From DAORDI01 sp035345895 (GTDB lineage: Bacteria > Spirochaetota > Leptospiria > Leptospirales > Leptospiraceae): DNA of 12,374 bases. Numbering within the stretch: position 1 is the first letter of the stretch; each line of letters starts with the position of its first letter. The stretch covers positions 1 through 12,374 of the forward strand of contig DAORDI010000159.1 in assembly GCA_035345895.1 (NCBI GenBank). Reading direction: 5' to 3'. The position numbers and the translations under genes were made by a program. Shown one piece after another: positions 1 through 7,005 of this stretch. The notes beneath the pieces are model-generated. The model was not told the DNA's origin. It did no database searches and saw nothing but the letters and a program-made list of their open reading frames with translations.

Positions 1-81
1 AAAGATATGTTTAAAAAAAGGACAATCATAGACATAAAATTTCTCTCAAAATAAAAATTCCAGACAGCTGAAAATGATGCT

Positions 82-690
82 TTATTCGGTTTTTGCAAAT
101 TTTCCGATTTCAAAATAATTCTCATCTTTAGGAATAGAAATCAGAGCATCGAGCACTTCCAAAGTCAGCTCAGGAAATACGACACTTCCGTAAGGACTTA
201 TTTTGATATCCTGACCTTTTACTTTTTTCTTTAATAATTCTCCCCCTTTCGTATTCATTGCATAGGCTGTGATTTCTCTGTCCTTCACTTCCATCGGAAA
301 AATAAATCCTTCTTTTTTTTCAGCTTCTATCGACTCTTCCTTTAAATCCTGCCTGACTAAAACCAGACTGATTCTGTTCCCCTTATAGTCTAAGATCTTA
401 AAATATCTTTTTTCCTTGGAAACTGCATCTGTCAATTTCATATATTTTCCGCCTGTCCGAACGGAATATTCAGCCTTTCCATTGGTTTCCCTCCAGGTCC
501 CTTCGAGGTTCTTATCTGTCCCGGCTTGATCCCAAAATCTGCCGAATGAATCTGTGCCCAGACAATTCAGCAGAAAACTGAAACAGAAAACACTGACTGC
601 CTTTTTCAGTGAAACGGATAAAAGTTTTACTGCTGCCGGACCGCCCGTATGGCAAGCCGCAGAAAAGAGATCCTTTGTTTGAAATTTCAT
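82..690 (-). CDS. putative lipoprotein of unknown function, last gene of the ankyrin cluster
   Basis: I do not recognise this family. The frame opens at 702, but I chose the ATG at 690 (202 residues) because GGAGG (700-696) sits 5 nt before it and actually overlaps the 702 ATG. A hydrophobic stretch ending FLLNC (Cys about 43) is a plausible lipobox of the relaxed spirochaete type, so the mature protein would be a lipoprotein. The region before the hydrophobic core is long (about 30 residues), which is unusual. The rest is charged, strand-rich and lysine/glutamate-rich, with a GTW motif (ca. residues 63-66) like the start of a small beta-barrel domain. It begins 28 nt after the stop of the upstream ankyrin gene, so it is probably co-transcribed. 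Export is inferred; function is unknown. Confidence 0.7.
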   Translation of the reverse strand: MKFQTKDLFSAACHTGGPAAVKLLSVSLKKAVSVFCFSFLLNCLGTDSFGRFWDQAGTDKNLEGTWRETNGKAEYSVRTGGKYMKLTDAVSKEKRYFKILDYKGNRISLVLVRQDLKEESIEAEKKEGFIFPMEVKDREITAYAMNTKGGELLKKKVKGQDIKISPYGSVVFPELTLEVLDALISIPKDENYFEIGKFAKTE

Positions 691-718
691 TTTTTCCTCC
701 ATAACTTTATTATAAATC

Positions 719-2203
719 TCATTTTAATGCAAATATTCCCTTGTCCGGATTCCATTTCAGTTTCACGGAATTTCGAACTGCTTTTTTTAATATCTCTTTG
801 CAATTCTTCCTCTTAGATACTGTATCATCACCCATATCTCCTTCGCACGAGTTTGCAGTATCTGCATTGTAGAAAACATCTGTTCCGGATCGGGGGAGGG
901 AAATAAACCCACGGGGATCGTTTTTCTGTTCTTTTCCAATCAGTTTATGATCTTTTGGATTCAAGAATAATTTATAACTCAGCTCCGGAAGAATTTTCTC
1001 AGTAATGTCAGTCCATTTCCGATTTTTGTACGTCAGAAAATAAGTATTGAATCTGCCGGAGTCTCCTCCGAAATACTTTGTAACTCCGATAATATAAGTC
1101 TTATTAGATTTTTTGAACAGAGACATTTCGATGTATTCTTCAAGACCGGCCTCCCGATAACGAAGATAGCCGTTCTGCAGATCAAGGTTCTCAAAACCCT
1201 GTTCAATGCAGTCCGGAGGTTTTTTACTTTCACATTCTCTGTTAAATATGATTTCCTGGTAATATTTCAGTCTCAATCCATAATCATAATTCAACTCATC
1301 CTTTTCCAACTGAGTAAATTCTGGAGGGAGGATCAAAAGATACTCGAAAATATTTTTGGGAGAACGGCGGACTTTCTTTTCCTTCTCTGCCGATCTGAGC
1401 ACCTTTACTGGAATTTTTGGAATTGATTTTTTCCTGACAGAATCAATCAGCATTTCAACCGTTTTAGACCAGGCTTTTGTCTCATCCGAATATTCATTTT
1501 TCTTGAATTCGATATCTTTCTTTCGGCTTGCAGCAGATAGAGCTGTGTTTCCTGTTTTATCCTTGATTTCCGGATCAGCATCTGCTTCGAGAAGAATATC
1601 CGTTATGTCAGTTTTGCCTTCTTCAACAGAATATATAAGAGCAGTTTTTCCGTTCTCATCCCGAATATTCACGTCCGCCCTGGACCGAATCAGAAATTTC
1701 AGAATTTCATCAGCATCATAATTCACTGCATATATCAGTGCTGTTTTGCCCTCGCCGTCTCGTTCATTTATTTTCGCCTTTGATCTGATTAAAGTACTGA
1801 CCATCTCCAGATTCCTTTCTGCGGTGCAGTGCATTAGAGGAGTTTTCCCCGTATCATCCTTAGCATTCACATTCGCTCCGGATTTGATAAGCATTTTTAC
1901 TGTTTCAGAATCCACACCTCCTCCCAAATCTGAAATCAAGGATCTGAACAGAACTGTCTGCCCTGAATTGTCCCTTACATTCAGATCAGCCTTTGCTTCT
2001 ATCAATATTTTTACAATTTCTGAATACCTCTTCTCTTCTGCATACATGAGAGCTGTTTTTCCATATTCATCCTTTTCATTCAGATCTTTTTCCTTTTTAA
2101 TAAGAGTTTTTACTTTGTCCAGATCCCCTGCGGCTGCTGCATCTGTCAGTGAATTGGGCATTATCTCCGAATACACAAATAATATTAAAAAAATAAACTT
2201 CAT
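719..2203 (-). CDS. secreted ankyrin-repeat protein with a novel C-terminal domain
   Basis: 494 residues. GGGAG lies 6 nt before the ATG. A short hydrophobic N-terminus (about residues 2-16) suggests export. Six ankyrin repeats run from about residue 17 to 217, each carrying the usual pattern: a GKTALMYA or GKTALIYA type helix start, a (V/I)xxLI helix and an AxxNxRD or AxxNxKD turn. A degenerate seventh, interrupted by a charged insert, reaches about 258. Ankyrin repeats bind protein partners. Residues about 270-494 form a separate domain I cannot assign. It has four cysteines (324, 332, 453, 468) that could form disulfides outside the cytoplasm, and an aromatic strand-rich core around residues 345-395. 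It follows the 172-residue gene after 158 nt and precedes the lipoprotein gene at 690. Repeat calls are secure; periplasmic or surface location is inferred. Confidence 0.85.
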   Translation of the reverse strand: MKFIFLILFVYSEIMPNSLTDAAAAGDLDKVKTLIKKEKDLNEKDEYGKTALMYAEEKRYSEIVKILIEAKADLNVRDNSGQTVLFRSLISDLGGGVDSETVKMLIKSGANVNAKDDTGKTPLMHCTAERNLEMVSTLIRSKAKINERDGEGKTALIYAVNYDADEILKFLIRSRADVNIRDENGKTALIYSVEEGKTDITDILLEADADPEIKDKTGNTALSAASRKKDIEFKKNEYSDETKAWSKTVEMLIDSVRKKSIPKIPVKVLRSAEKEKKVRRSPKNIFEYLLILPPEFTQLEKDELNYDYGLRLKYYQEIIFNRECESKKPPDCIEQGFENLDLQNGYLRYREAGLEEYIEMSLFKKSNKTYIIGVTKYFGGDSGRFNTYFLTYKNRKWTDITEKILPELSYKLFLNPKDHKLIGKEQKNDPRGFISLPRSGTDVFYNADTANSCEGDMGDDTVSKRKNCKEILKKAVRNSVKLKWNPDKGIFALK

Positions 2204-2361
2204 TGAATTCTCCCTTAATTCTGAAATCCGAAAAATTTGAATATACTGCGAATATTTATTATTACACGCTTTTTAATCATCTCATTTCTTCTTTTCCTTT
2301 GGCTAATATTTTCACCTCGTATCCAGGCTGCAGTAAATGAACTGATTTTGCAGACTGATCT

Positions 2362-2880
2362 TCAGCTTCTCTCATCCTCCGGCCATGTCGGAGGGGCACA
2401 ATTGATCTGAAAAGATTTTCCATTTTCAAAAAACACAGAACCGGCTTCGCAGTATCTCCTCCTGCTGTTTACATCATTAAAATTATAGTAGAAATGCAGT
2501 ATTTGTCCATTTTCAGAATAATATTCAGTGACTTCTCCTCCGAAATATCCCATAGAAACCTGATAATTTACCTTTCGAATCCGACCTTTATGATAATAAA
2601 ACTCACCATAAGCTTGTATACTCATAGCTTCATCATAGCAGTTCAGATCCTGAGGATCGTCAGCAAGGCAGTACTGAAAATCCTTCTTTTTGAAATTCAG
2701 TGAATTGATTTTATTCACTTCCCTCCAGACTGCTTCCGAATCATTGATTTTCTGCTGAGACTGCACAGGATACGAAATAAATATTAACAGAAGAGCTATT
2801 ATTATTTTCATAAAGTATTTGTTCATTTCAGACATCAGTCTGTCTGAACAAAATGAGGCAAAATCCGCTTTCACTTGCAT
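2362..2880 (-). CDS. small secreted protein, unknown family
   Basis: 172 residues from the 2880 ATG, which overlaps the upstream stop by 10 nt and has a modest AGGG 6 nt upstream. Inner ATGs at 2826 (residue 19) and 2811 (residue 24) would give a more normal signal peptide: hydrophobic core at residues 25-37, probable cleavage after VQS (41). Neither has a Shine-Dalgarno sequence, so the start is uncertain. The mature part is rich in aromatic strands of the type tyrosine-tyrosine-x-x-x-G (YYHKG, YYSENG, FFENG), which resembles MORN/YwqK-like strand repeats. It has four cysteines (about 70, 81, 144, 160). Residues 1-23 look like a leftover of another gene in the cluster. I do not recognise a named family. 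Confidence 0.7.
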   Translation of the reverse strand: MQVKADFASFCSDRLMSEMNKYFMKIIIALLLIFISYPVQSQQKINDSEAVWREVNKINSLNFKKKDFQYCLADDPQDLNCYDEAMSIQAYGEFYYHKGRIRKVNYQVSMGYFGGEVTEYYSENGQILHFYYNFNDVNSRRRYCEAGSVFFENGKSFQINCAPPTWPEDERS

Positions 2881-3584
2881 CCAAACCCTGTCTCGTTTTG
2901 CAGAGACATCGTACGGTTAGGATTAATTGAACCTTTGCAGCTGACAGTTATCATTTTCAATTCCTTGCTTGGGCTCGCCCATTGCCTTCTAGATTCGGGC
3001 CAATCAGTCGATATGTCCGTCCAATAAGTTATCTTGAATTTTATTTCTCTTTTTTCCTCATCTATGAACAAATCTTCCAATTTTACAGAAGGAGTATAAT
3101 CAACATCGTAGTTACTCGACATCAAATCTAAAAAAAAGAAATATTCACCTGTGTATTTGCCGTCCATTTTTATAATCTTAATTTTATCAAAATTATATCC
3201 TTCGTAAACTCCCTCCAAGCGTTCCCGCCATTTTTCAATTACCTTAAAGCCTCCTGCAAAAAGAACGGATATCGGAAGCAGAACTGTATCCAGGACAAAT
3301 GAGGGGACAATATCTATCACATAAAAATGGGCTGTCTCGGCAATTTTGGATCTCTCAATTCCAGGAATTCCTTTAATCAGAAAATTGCTTCTAGTCCCTG
3401 AATAAATAATTGGGGAATAACGTTCATTTTTCTCGCACCGGATTTTTTCTTTCCCCCAATCCGGGATGGAACGCAAAGTAAGGCAGTTCAGAGCAGACAT
3501 AAATATAAAAATCAATACTGTATTATATTTTTTAAATTGAATATAAATCTCTGACTTTCTATTTTGTCTGAAAGTTTCTTTCAC
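2871..3584 (-). CDS. YceK/YidQ-like (DUF1375) lipoprotein with a C-terminal extension
   Basis: 237 residues, GTG start at 3584. The start is set by a 4-nt GTGA overlap with the upstream stop and by GGAG (3595-3592) 7 nt before it. The N-terminus has a hydrophobic segment (about 22-33) ending ALNC (Cys34), a relaxed lipobox. Two blocks typical of YceK/YidQ-family envelope lipoproteins follow: YSGTR (61-65) and DIVPSFVLDTVLLPISV (91-107). Enteric YceK proteins are about 75-110 residues, so residues from about 120 on are an added domain rich in lysine and aromatics that I cannot assign. The upstream neighbour is a paralogue with the same two blocks. Family assignment is from motif recognition only; the molecular function of YceK-like lipoproteins is not well defined. 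Confidence 0.75.
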   Translation of the reverse strand: MKETFRQNRKSEIYIQFKKYNTVLIFIFMSALNCLTLRSIPDWGKEKIRCEKNERYSPIIYSGTRSNFLIKGIPGIERSKIAETAHFYVIDIVPSFVLDTVLLPISVLFAGGFKVIEKWRERLEGVYEGYNFDKIKIIKMDGKYTGEYFFFLDLMSSNYDVDYTPSVKLEDLFIDEEKREIKFKITYWTDISTDWPESRRQWASPSKELKMITVSCKGSINPNRTMSLQNETGFGCK

Positions 3585-4033
3585 TTCTTTTCTCCTTTCA
3601 GCTCAGAAATATACTGTTGCAAGCTGTTATCTGATTCCTCAAGCAAAGTAACATACATACCGACTGGAACAGAAATCGGCAGGATGACTGTATCAAGCAG
3701 CAAAGATGGAAAGAAATCCAGAACTAATAATGGCGCAATATAACAGTATGATGTACAGAATTTCGGGTTAGTAATAAGTCTGGTTCCCGAGAAGACGACA
3801 GGAGCAAATCTTTTTCTTATGCTGTAGTACGGCACCCGGCATTCCCTGTCCTCATTATAACTGTTCCAATATTTATAGTCACGGGAATCTGTCATTTCAA
3901 TGCTTGTGCCCCAGTAGGTAACGCTCAGAACGGTAACACAGTTCTGTATGAACAGTGCTGTTGCATAAATAAATACTGCTCCGAGCTTTCCGGCTGAATA
4001 GAAACTCATTTTTTCAACGATCCGTATCTTCAT
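3581..4033 (-). CDS. YceK/YidQ-like (DUF1375) lipoprotein
   Basis: 150 residues. GGGAG lies 9 nt before the ATG at 4033; the inner Met9 has no ribosome binding site. A hydrophobic segment (about 18-30) ends FIQNC (Cys32), a plausible though non-canonical lipobox. The YceK signature is clear: FSGTR (81-85), then LDFFPSLLLDTVILPISVP (105-123), closely matching the downstream paralogue. Between Cys32 and FSGTR lies a cysteine- and tyrosine-containing insert (about 45-75). The gene overlaps its downstream paralogue by 4 nt and probably overlapped the gene lost in the assembly gap by ATGA as well, so the set is translationally coupled. The pair appears to be a tandem duplication that has since diverged. 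Confidence 0.75.
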   Translation of the reverse strand: MKIRIVEKMSFYSAGKLGAVFIYATALFIQNCVTVLSVTYWGTSIEMTDSRDYKYWNSYNEDRECRVPYYSIRKRFAPVVFSGTRLITNPKFCTSYCYIAPLLVLDFFPSLLLDTVILPISVPVGMYVTLLEESDNSLQQYISELKGEKK

Positions 4034-4072
4034 TTATCCGCACTCCCGTTTCTGAACCGTTTATTGATTCCG
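4030..4072 (-). CDS. possible 3' end of the gene hidden by the assembly gap
   Basis: The frame across the gap cannot be known. One frame reads 13 codons from the gap edge to a TGA at 4032-4030 that overlaps the next ATG as ATGA, the same 4-nt junction seen elsewhere in this cluster. That makes it the likeliest end of the gapped gene. A second frame runs to a TGA at 4016-4014 and a third stops at 4063-4061. No domain can be read from so few residues. Confidence 0.35.
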
Positions 4073-4172
4073 NNNNNNNNNNNNNNNNNNNNNNNNNNNN
4101 NNNNNNNNNNNNNNNNNNNNNNNNNNNNNNNNNNNNNNNNNNNNNNNNNNNNNNNNNNNNNNNNNNNNNNNN
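4073..4172. other. assembly gap of 100 N
   Basis: Exactly 100 undetermined bases. A round number of this kind is the standard placeholder for a scaffold join of unknown length, so real distance and reading frame across it are lost. It lies inside a gene whose readable start resembles ankyrin repeat sequence. Repeats of this sort often break short-read assemblies. Confidence 0.97.
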
Positions 4173-4319
4173 GAATTTTACTAGTCCCACTGAACGATTA
4201 TTTCCGAACTTGTCCTTTCTGCTGATATCTGCGCCCGCATAAATCAGCTCTTTCCGCATTTGATGACGGACAGATCCTAATTTATTGTTCAGTATGGAAG
4301 TTTTCATAAACAGTTTCAT
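4173..4319 (-). CDS. 5' fragment of an ankyrin-like gene, cut by the assembly gap
   Basis: 49 codons are readable before the gap. The ATG at 4319 overlaps the upstream stop by 4 nt (ATGA), as at other junctions in the cluster. The frame contains ELIYAGADISRKDKFGNN (about residues 24-41), the second half of an ankyrin repeat (LIxxGADIxxKDxxGN). Unlike the neighbouring ankyrin genes it lacks an obvious signal peptide and starts in mid-repeat, so it may be a decayed or cytoplasmic member, or sequence near the contig end may be unreliable. The two other frames stop within 40 nt. Length and C-terminus are unknown. Confidence 0.5.
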
Positions 4320-4678
4320 TTCAGAAATCTCTTGAACTTCCAGCTGATGATTTCAGACATCGGTCTGTCAGGAGGCGGATCAAAACTGGAATAAGAATAA
4401 TGAACTTTCATCTTCGCTCCTTTTTTGAATCGATTCATTTCTTTGACAGGAATGTTTTCCAGTATAATTCTGCCGGAATCATCTGCACCGCAGGAATTTT
4501 CCGAAATTATTTTCAACCTTAAACTGATGAATGTGAAACCGGAAAGACTGTTATTTGAAGAAAATTCAGTTTCATTCATATCCAGTATTTCAGCATCCAG
4601 AATGCAGTTTACAAAATAAGACGGGTATATGGGCTGAAGCAGTACTGTAAATATGATTATGATCAGTTTCATCTTCAT
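4316..4678 (-). CDS. small secreted protein, unknown family
   Basis: 120 residues. It starts 12 nt after the stop of the DUF1566-like/ankyrin gene; AAGG lies a few nt before the ATG at 4678, and Met3 is an equally possible start. The N-terminus is a clean signal peptide (hydrophobic 4-16, cleavage near residue 19-20), followed by Cys25 and Cys63, which could pair. The mature part has alternating hydrophobic strands and ends in a short basic helix (about 105-120). The order of features (conserved Cys, LRLKII strand, a later FKKGAKMKVHY strand) suggests a small beta-barrel, but I cannot name the family. Its C-terminal motif DRPMSE recurs near the start of the 172-residue gene at 2880. Confidence 0.75.
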   Translation of the reverse strand: MKMKLIIIIFTVLLQPIYPSYFVNCILDAEILDMNETEFSSNNSLSGFTFISLRLKIISENSCGADDSGRIILENIPVKEMNRFKKGAKMKVHYSYSSFDPPPDRPMSEIISWKFKRFLK

Positions 4679-4690
4679 ATGCCTTTACGA

Positions 4691-6349
4691 TTATTCCTTT
4701 GCATTGTATTTCAGAAGCAGTTTCATCAGTTCGGAATACTGCAGTTCCCTCGCCCTGGAAAGGGCTGATCTGCCCTGATTGTCTTTCAGATTCGGATCAG
4801 CTCCATACTTTAAAAGCAGTTCAGCCTTTTCAGTGTTCCCGAGACCTGCCCCGTTTTTTTCATCGTTTCCGCAGTAAAGAATCAAAGGGGTTTCTCCCAG
4901 AAGGTTTTTTGCATCAGGAAGAGCACCGTTTTCAATTAAAATTTTCGCAGAGTCCGGACTGAAAACAGTGTGCAGAGGAGTGTTTCCTTCCCTGTCTTTT
5001 GCATTGACATCTGCTCCGTTATCTATAAGAAATTTTATAATCTGACCGTAAAAGATCGGAGACTTTCCTTCCCTGTCTCTTGCATTGATGTCAGCTTTAT
5101 ATTTAATAAATAATGATGTGAGATTTTTCAGTTTTTCAGAATGTTCACTGTCATTGTAATAATTTCCGATGGAAAGGCATTTTGCCAAAGGAGTATCTCC
5201 GTTCAGATCTTTGGTTTTTACATCCGCTCCGTTTTCCAGAAGGACTTTGACAATTTCAGAATTCCAGAGCAGTTCAGTACCGTATTCTTTTTTCCTGATA
5301 TAATAACCGCAGGAAAAGACAGGAGAAGCAAGGCCCGTGTCCCTGAGATTGACGTCTGCTCCCTTCTCCAAAGCCCGATGCATTTTTTTCAGATCACCGT
5401 ATTTGACCGATTCTTTCAGAACTCTGTTCCATTTATAAGAGTCTTTCTGTTTCTGCAGAACAGCTTTTGGAAATTTTCTCTTTTTTAAAAATGACAGAAA
5501 TTCTGTATCCCGTTTGAACCTCAGAGAATGCAGAACTTTACAGTCCATTCTCTGCCCGTAACAGCCTTTTTCAGAATGAATCAGTCTGTCATTGATATAA
5601 TAATGATCAACATATCCCTCATCAAAATTGTCGCCTCCAAGACCTGCCGTGCCGGACATATTCCTGTAAAACAGTCTGCCCTGCGCATCGAAGACATATC
5701 TCAGTGCAATATGCCACTGTCCTGTCTTTCGGTATAAAAACTCTTCTGCAAACACATTTCCTTCAGAACTCCTGAAGATGATATAACGGGCCTGAACCTT
5801 ATCTGTTTCTCTGATTTTTGAAAGACTGACCATCTCAGTTCTGTTTTTGAGCTTTGCAAACTGAATCACCTTCTTTTCCATAAATATTTTATTATCTATA
5901 TTTTTAGAAAGTTCCTCTCTGATTCTCTGAATCCTCTCTTTCTGAAAAAACAGTTCCGCTTCTATACTGCCTGCAGGAGCATCTGAAACACAGATGACTC
6001 CCTTGCCTGCCGAAGGAATCGACTCTGCGGGTTCCATCACTGTCAGTCTGTCCCTGACATTCAAATACAGACGAAAGACTCTGACAGACTGCTCACTGAC
6101 TTTCTCCGAAGTCCAAAACTCCGGAGCAGATCCGTTCTGGAGCCAGGCTGTATTCTTTCCCTCATCCAGTTCCTGCAGAGAAGGAAGTCTCATCCGAATG
6201 CCTCTGCATTTCTGATCTGCATCATTCCAGTTCATAGATCCCTGATACTCACTGAAATGGAGCATATTCTGTGCACTTATACTATAAGAAATCATGAGCA
6301 GCGCAAGCGGGGTAAGCGGCAGTTTCATCAGCTCAGGCCTTTTCAGCAT
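4691..6349 (-). CDS. secreted DUF1566-like/ankyrin fusion protein
   Basis: 552 residues. The ATG at 6349 lies 2 nt after the upstream stop. Met8 (6328) has a better placed AAGG (about 9 nt) and gives a compact signal peptide, so it may be the true start. After the signal sequence (cleavage near SISA, residue 26) comes a DUF1566/Lcl-like C-type-lectin-fold domain (about 30-122): the WNDADQKC start, MRLPSLQEL, FWTSE and the closing VICV are its landmarks. A middle region (130-300) has a charged helix, then aromatic strands and two cysteines (263, 270). Residues about 305-550 hold six ankyrin repeats, with repeated GADVN, GADVK and KDREG turns and some inserts. The protein is probably periplasmic or surface-exposed and acts as a binding scaffold. 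Domain calls are motif-based. Confidence 0.85.
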   Translation of the reverse strand: MLKRPELMKLPLTPLALLMISYSISAQNMLHFSEYQGSMNWNDADQKCRGIRMRLPSLQELDEGKNTAWLQNGSAPEFWTSEKVSEQSVRVFRLYLNVRDRLTVMEPAESIPSAGKGVICVSDAPAGSIEAELFFQKERIQRIREELSKNIDNKIFMEKKVIQFAKLKNRTEMVSLSKIRETDKVQARYIIFRSSEGNVFAEEFLYRKTGQWHIALRYVFDAQGRLFYRNMSGTAGLGGDNFDEGYVDHYYINDRLIHSEKGCYGQRMDCKVLHSLRFKRDTEFLSFLKKRKFPKAVLQKQKDSYKWNRVLKESVKYGDLKKMHRALEKGADVNLRDTGLASPVFSCGYYIRKKEYGTELLWNSEIVKVLLENGADVKTKDLNGDTPLAKCLSIGNYYNDSEHSEKLKNLTSLFIKYKADINARDREGKSPIFYGQIIKFLIDNGADVNAKDREGNTPLHTVFSPDSAKILIENGALPDAKNLLGETPLILYCGNDEKNGAGLGNTEKAELLLKYGADPNLKDNQGRSALSRARELQYSELMKLLLKYNAKE

Positions 6350-6351
6350 AC

Positions 6352-6849
6352 TCAGTATTTCAGTATTTCCTTCATCGAACGTCTGAGTTCATTTTCCTTC
6401 ACTGCCGAATAATCTTGGAACGGAAAAGCACCGAGTTTTTCTCCTTTCATAATCATTCTGACTTTAATGTTCTTTGCATCTGCAATCAGTTTCAATTCCT
6501 CTTCAGGCATCTCAAAATAAAGAACCTTTGCGGAATCATAGGAACCGCCTCTGTCATATCTGGAAATTCTGTATGCATAGTTTTCTTCATCAGTGCGGAA
6601 CATAATGCTCCAGACTTCATAACCTACGATAGATACCTGATCATTGACCCAGAAATCCGCAGTATATACTGATTTAGATCCTTCTGAATTCCTGATTTTT
6701 GAGAATACAATAAAATGACTGAATCCGTTTTCATCCTTCAGTACAACTTCAATATTCTTCGTGGAGAACTTCTCCGGATCTCCTTTCTTTGCATCTGTCT
6801 GCAAAGCAAAAACCAGCACCAATGCCGTAAAAATGATTCTGAGTTTCAT
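6352..6849 (-). CDS. small secreted protein, first gene of the ankyrin cluster
   Basis: 165 residues. AAGGAG 6 nt before the ATG makes the start firm. The N-terminus (MKLRIIF, hydrophobic to about residue 17, cleavage near TDA at 20) is a standard signal peptide. The mature protein lacks cysteines and alternates short strands and charged turns: a block with tryptophan and aromatics (about 65-85) is followed by a strand-helix pair around LIADAKNIKVRMIMKG. I do not recognise the family. It is the promoter-proximal gene of a long minus-strand cluster and ends 2 nt before the DUF1566-like/ankyrin gene, so coupling is likely. The divergent AraC-type regulator starts 156 bp away and is a natural candidate regulator, which is inference. 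Confidence 0.75.
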   Translation of the reverse strand: MKLRIIFTALVLVFALQTDAKKGDPEKFSTKNIEVVLKDENGFSHFIVFSKIRNSEGSKSVYTADFWVNDQVSIVGYEVWSIMFRTDEENYAYRISRYDRGGSYDSAKVLYFEMPEEELKLIADAKNIKVRMIMKGEKLGAFPFQDYSAVKENELRRSMKEILKY

Positions 6850-6932
6850 CTATGTCTCCTTATTATCTGGAATGATTATTCTTAGCATTCAAATATGCTT
6901 TCGTATTGTAAAAAACGGACAGGTGCGAGTCT

Positions 6933-6964
6933 TTTTTCAGCAATTCTGAAAAATATATGCTGAA
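6933..6964. promoter_or_regulatory. nested inverted repeats between divergent genes, candidate operator
   Basis: TTTTTCAG (6933-6940) and CTGAAAAA (6946-6953) form a perfect 8-bp inverted repeat around 5 bp. TTCAGCA (6937-6943) and TGCTGAA (6958-6964) form a second one that shares the left arm. The site lies between the AraC-type gene and the ankyrin cluster, where an autoregulatory operator would be expected. Factor binding is inference; no convincing -35/-10 pair was found in either direction, though TTTACA is present on the minus strand (6912-6907). Confidence 0.35.
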
Positions 6965-7005
6965 GAACTGTTTTTATTTTACAGGAGCATCAGCCCGGAG
7001 CTTAT

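Noticed and set aside
1..81. Terminator of the ankyrin cluster near the left edge
   Set aside because: A T-run is present on the minus strand (about 20-13), but I could not find a stable stem directly before it.
1356..2240. Plus-strand open frames opposite the ankyrin gene
   Set aside because: The repeat pattern appears in them only because ankyrin repeats are mirrored on the other strand; no ribosome binding site or family match.
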